Assembly: GCA_019022495.1 (NCBI GenBank)
Contig: JAFEKR010000006.1
Coordinates: forward strand, 1,054,001-1,118,000
Length of the DNA stretch: 64,000 nucleotides
Origin: Epichloe hybrida
Taxonomy: Eukaryota > Ascomycota > Sordariomycetes > Hypocreales > Clavicipitaceae
Direction: 5' to 3'
Part shown: one piece after another, positions 58,883 through 64,000 of the stretch
Position numbering within the stretch: position 1 is the first letter of the stretch
How the letters are laid out: each line of letters begins with the position of its first letter
Made by a program: the position numbers and the translations under genes
The notes under the pieces: model-generated
Seen by the model: only the letters and a program-made list of their open reading frames with translations
Told to the model about the DNA's origin: nothing
Database searches by the model: none

Positions 58883-61800
58883 TATTTATAGTATATTTAA
58901 TATAAGTATAACTTTTACTATAAATATCTTACTTTAGCTTATACTTATCTTACTTTCCCCTTTATATAATACTATCCCTTTATTATTATAATCCTATTAT
59001 ACTTTCCTTATTATTTTATTAGTTCTCTCCTTTTAAATAATTATTTTTATTACTAAAATACCTTAATACTAAACTAATACCCTTACTCCTATAGCTTTAG
59101 TAACTATAAAAGTAGCTACTCTTACTATACTAATATCTTATTTTATTAGTAAGTACTTTATAAAGGAAAACTCTAATAATAAATAGTATACTATACCTAA
59201 ATTAGTCTAGTGTCCTTATAGTCCTTATATTAAATAAGCTCTTATTACTAGTATTTTAAACTATTATTTACCTTAAAGTAAGGAGTTATATTCTCCTTAT
59301 TAGTAATATTATATTACCTATATATAGTATACTAGGCTTTTATTTACTAACCTATAACTCTAATATACCCTTAAGGATCTTAAGGCTAAAATTACTATAA
59401 GTATATATATTATTAAACCTAAAGTCCCTAAGACTATAATTACTAAGAAAAAGATACCTATTTTATTATAAAAATACTACTATCTTATTAGTTACTAGAA
59501 CGCTCTTCTTAGTTAGGCGTAATTTAACCTAACTCCTATATGCTTAGCTCTTAGGGTATCTCTAGCTATAAATACCTTTATAATAAATATAACTAGCCTT
59601 AATATTATCCCCTTTATTAGCACTAGCCCTTTAGCTAGTTATAGTATAGTGTAATCTATATAATAAGTTACTAGTATTTTATTTTAATAGAACTAATAAG
59701 TAATTAGTAGCCTAAATACTATATGTAAAGAAATGCGTAAATAGTTTACTACCCTTATCTAGGTGCTTACCCCCTATTGGTATAGTAAGAACTAATACTA
59801 TTATTAGGTAATAACTCTCCTTCCTATTATTACTAGTAGCTTACTTATTTTCCCTTTAAGTTAAAGTTAGCTAGTTTTTCTCCTAAATATACCCCTAGAA
59901 ACCCTAGAGCTAGCTAACCTCTAGCTAAAAATAATATTCCTTATCTTACTAGAATTACTATTCTTACTTACTATTCTCTCTCTTATACTTTAGTTATACC
60001 TTTACCTATATATACTTTATATACTAACCTTACTTATACTATTTAAAACCTAGGTTATATCCCTAGTAAATAACTCTTTATACTATAACTATTACTAGGT
60101 AAATATACTATAGCTATATTAGTAAAGCACTAACTCTAAATAAAGGTAATATATACTTATATAAACTCTTTTATTAATTTAAATAAAAACTTAGAGAATA
60201 ATTATTCCCTTTAAGTAATAGTAGTAAACTATAATATATTAGTATTTTAAATATATATAAAAGTCTTTATAAGTAAATAAGTTTTCTAAAATTAACTTAG
60301 TTTATTATTATATTATATATCTCCTTATTTTACCTTAAACTTATTAAGGGCTTATATTTATACTATATTCTCTAATAGTTCCTATATAGGCTATATATAG
60401 CTTACTTACTTAATAAGTATATTATATCTCTTACCTTAGCCTAAGGTATTTTAAGTTACTAGGATTTACTTAACCTAATATTTCTTAATAAGTTTATTAT
60501 TATCTTTTACTAGGACTTATTTTAGTCCTAGATAGGAGTTCTAAAGCTTTTAACTAAGAAAAGAGTTCTTTATAATATATTTAATAAGGTCTATATAAAA
60601 TACTAGGTAAATACCTCTTAGGATATTAAGCTATACTATAAGTAATATTAAGACTTTTATAACTATATACTTTACTATTACTTAATTAAGTTTCTATAAG
60701 AGGTAATTAGTTTTAATATTTTTAAGTAAAAGCTATACTTTATTTCTAACCTAAAACTATTTTACTAGCTAATATAAAGTAAATATAGTATCTTATTACC
60801 TTTATTATATATAAGCTATTATAGCTTATACTAGATAAGTACTCTCCTAGAGGTACTTAAGGAACTATATTACTTACCCCTTTAGTATTATTATAGAAGT
60901 AAATATATCTAGTAGTAACTAGACTAGCTTTAGATTATAGCTATATAATAGCTTATTTAAGCTAACTCCTATTATAGAAAATAGCCTATTATTAATTATA
61001 AGCTAGTAAGTAACTAGATATTCTAGCTAGTTAAACTATAAGAAAAAGACTATAATATATAGTATTACCTATACCTCTTAGTTTACTTACTTAGTATTAC
61101 TATTAGTTTATAAGTAATATAATATAAAAAGTAACTAATTAATTTTAACTAGGGAGTATAATATTATCTAAAACTTTCCTAACTAATCTAAACTATAATC
61201 TATAATAATTAATTAAGGAAACCCCCTAAACTACTACTAAACTATTTTAAACCTCTTTATATATTCCTTAGCTTTTATAAATATTATAGCCTTAAGCTAA
61301 ATAAATTTAAAGAGTTAATTTATAATAACTATTAGGTATTATAGTTTTTCTAGGGATAGTGCTAGTAAGTTTATTATAAAGTTAATAGAGATTTATAACT
61401 AAAACTAGTTAGGGATAAGTAAAGGCTTTAGTAAGCCTTAGTAATATTAATAGCTCTTATAATTACTATAGTAATAATAGTTATAAATAAACCTAGTAAT
61501 ATCTTATAATATCTTATCCTAGTAAAATTACTATTATAAGATTTAGAATATAGTATTATAGCCTAGGTGCTTTACTACTAGTAAATTATAGCATTACTAT
61601 ATTAGGGTTATTATAAGAGGTTCCTAAGCTAGGACCTAGGTATAGCCCCTAAACTAAAGTGCCTTATAAGCACTTATAGAATAATTTACTACTTACTTCT
61701 TTATAAGTGCTTTAATAGGAAACCTCTAAGCCCTTTCTTAAATAGCCTTTAATTAAATACTATATATAAGGTTAGAGATAATAGCCTAGTTTTATAAGGT

Positions 61801-64000
61801 CTAAAGGTATTTAGTAATAAAGAGAACCTTACTAGCTAGTAGTAATACTATATTATTATTATCCTACTATTTATCTAGTGTTAGTAAGAGTTATATAATA
61901 GTAATAGGTTATAGAATATATCCTATTTTAAAGGTTACCTTTTCCTAGTCTTATTCCCTTTAGGAAAGAGTATTAAGCTACTATACTTATATACTAGGTT
62001 TATACTAGAGATAAAAATTAAATAGTATAAGTATATTTACTTATTAAGCCTATTACTCTAATATTAACTAGGGAGTTATAAAGTACTCTAGGTTCTTATA
62101 GTCTATATAAATTATAAATAGACTAGAAATGCCTTATAGCTTAGCTAACTATACCTTAAGGTATAAGATAATAGCTAATAATTCCTTATTATAAATTATA
62201 TAGTTCTTTTATAAGGATATAAGGCTAGTAAAGTAATAAGTAACTAGGTATATAATACTATCCTAGCCTTATTAGGAAAGGCATTCTCTAATAGCTATTC
62301 CTAAATAATTAGCTTTTACTACTATAAGGAGATTTAAATTCTATTATACTAGTACTAAGTATATAATAAAGGTGTCTTTTAACCTATAGAAAGTATTATT
62401 CTCTTTAGGCCTCTATTAAAAAGGGATATTTCTCTTAGTTAATTATATTAGTAATACTACTAGTTCTAAAAAGTTACTAATAAAGTTATAGTAAAAGTTA
62501 GTAAACCCTAGGAAGCTATAAACCCCCTAAAGTTTTATTAGGGTTACTTATTCCTTAATAGCTATAATCTTTACTAAATCTAGATAAATAAAATAACTTA
62601 CTATAATAATATATCCTAGGTATTAAACCTCCTTTACTATAAATATAGACTTATTAAGGTCTAAGTATAACCCTATAGCCCTTAGGTAGCTTAATATTAC
62701 TTAGACTTTAGCTATATAGTCTTTCCTTAATCCCCCTAAGTAAATTAAGATATTATCTAAGTATACTATAATAAAATCCCTTAATATATCCCCTAAGGAC
62801 TTATTAATATAATATTAGAATATTACTAGTGCACTAGCTAAGCTAAAGGGGTAAACTAGTTACTTAAATAGCCTAAACCTAGTTTAAAACGCTATTAGGT
62901 ACTCCTAGCCCTTAGTAATTTATAGCTTATAAAACACTATATAAATATTTACCTTTATAAACTAGTGTACCTAGGATAAGGAATAGAGTATTTCCTTAAT
63001 TAATAGAAAAGAATAGTAATCCTATGCTATTATCTTATTAAGAGCATAGTAATTTATATAAAAACACTAACCTCTATTAGCCTTTTTAATAAGGAAAACT
63101 AGAGCTATAGCTAATAATAAGCTAGTATAGATTTAACCCTTATTTATTAAGTCTATAATCTAGTGTCTAACCTCTAGAAGCTAGTCCCTTAGTATATTAT
63201 ATAGTAGTCCCTAAGGGAGTATTAGTTTAAACCTATTTTAATTCTTATATAAGTATATATAGTAATTAAGGGACCCCTAATAAGGAGGTAAGCTATTAGC
63301 TCTAGCTTTATTAAAAAGGTCTATAAAGTTATCTAACTCCTTAGGTAATATTAATATATCTAGGCTATTTAGTTTTATCTTAAGCATTATAATCTATAGT
63401 ATTATTATTATCTCCCTAAGGCTTATAGTAATAAATATTATAAAAGTATTCTTTCTTTAGTGTACTTAGCGTGCTTCTATAGTATATAAGGACCTAATAA
63501 TCCCTTATACTAAAGTCTTTACCTTATATATAAAGGCTTTAGAGATATATAAGCCCTTTATTACTCTAATAACTAATTACTATTTTACTATATAAATAAC
63601 TATATTATAATATTCTAGCTATAGTATCCTAAGTATAATATCTTATATAAGGCCTAGGATAATATATAAATATACTAATAACTCCTAGCTATTAATATTT
63701 ATTCTAGTGTATACTATATAAGTAATTAAGGAGGTATTCTCCTATACTCTCTTTTCCTTTCTTTTTATTTTTACTATAGTTTAAATATACTTTCTCTTTA
63801 GTAACTATATAAGCTTTAGGCTAAACTATTTTACTACTAATTTACTTATAGTACTATAATAATTATAACTATAATTAATCTAGATATTAATATAATAATA
63901 TATATTAAAGAGTATAGGAATTAAAAATAGTAGTTAGTTTATATATTATACTATATTTTACTTTAACTCTATATAGCTTAAATAATTATCCTATATTATA

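Larger units (their letters stand above)
58330..64000 (-). mobile_element. Ty3/gypsy retrotransposon C, partial, RIP-inactivated
   Basis: Same family as A and B. It begins with a 217-bp LTR and continues beyond the window. Coding direction is minus: the reverse transcriptase motif reads YLDNILI at about 62742-62763. From about 60290 onwards it is nearly identical to A (from about 14540). Between the LTR and 60290, the region downstream of the integrase, it aligns with A only in patches and has different insertions. It keeps the 66 bp that A lost near the reverse transcriptase. All frames are broken. Confidence 0.9.

Overview
The window comes from a filamentous ascomycete, probably a Sordariomycete and perhaps Hypocreales (the order is inference). 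The protein-coding genes have short introns with GT...AG ends and CTAAC/CTGAC-like branch sites, and the proteins are typical fungal housekeeping types. The AT-rich parts show the CpA/TpG depletion left by repeat-induced point mutation (RIP). No RNA genes, CRISPR arrays or bacterial-type operons were seen.

Layout. (1) 1-9773 is gene-bearing DNA of balanced composition. It holds a long-chain fatty alcohol oxidase (minus strand, apparently broken by a 2-base loss) and a class I cyclic-nucleotide phosphodiesterase (minus). (2) 9774-31614 is one AT-rich transposon nest. The host is a Ty1/copia element with 231-bp LTRs and a perfect 5-bp target duplication (GTAAT). Two Ty3/gypsy elements of one family, A and B, sit inside it in opposite orientation, each with its own 5-bp target duplication (ACCTT and GAATG). 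Element B was itself hit by a 472-bp insert that looks like a solo LTR, and by a 1.9-kb hAT-like DNA transposon with an 8-bp target duplication. All coding capacity is destroyed by RIP. (3) 31615-58329 is gene-bearing again. In order it holds a UBP12-type deubiquitinase (minus), an insulin-degrading-enzyme-type M16 protease (minus), a gene-free stretch of 3.8 kb, an MPP6-like RNA exosome cofactor with a zinc knuckle (minus), a mitochondrial complex I zinc-finger subunit (plus), a YjbQ/UPF0047 protein (plus), the 25-kDa cleavage factor Im subunit (minus), a conserved-looking acidic protein with an RVxF motif (plus), the complex IV assembly factor PET100 (plus), and an F-box/ankyrin protein (minus). 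(4) 58330-64000 is the start of a third gypsy element, C, which runs off the window.

The genes do not form a pathway or cluster. Two serve the respiratory chain (complex I subunit, PET100), two act in RNA 3'-end processing or decay (CFIm25, MPP6-like), and two in protein turnover (deubiquitinase, M16 protease). The most informative part is the transposon nest. Its insertion order can be read from intact target duplications, and RIP is graded within single LTRs. The two gypsy copies form an inverted repeat with arms of about 7 kb around a 154-bp spacer.

Exon boundaries were read by eye from splice signals and reading frame. They are good for most genes and explicitly uncertain for the 5' half of the deubiquitinase.
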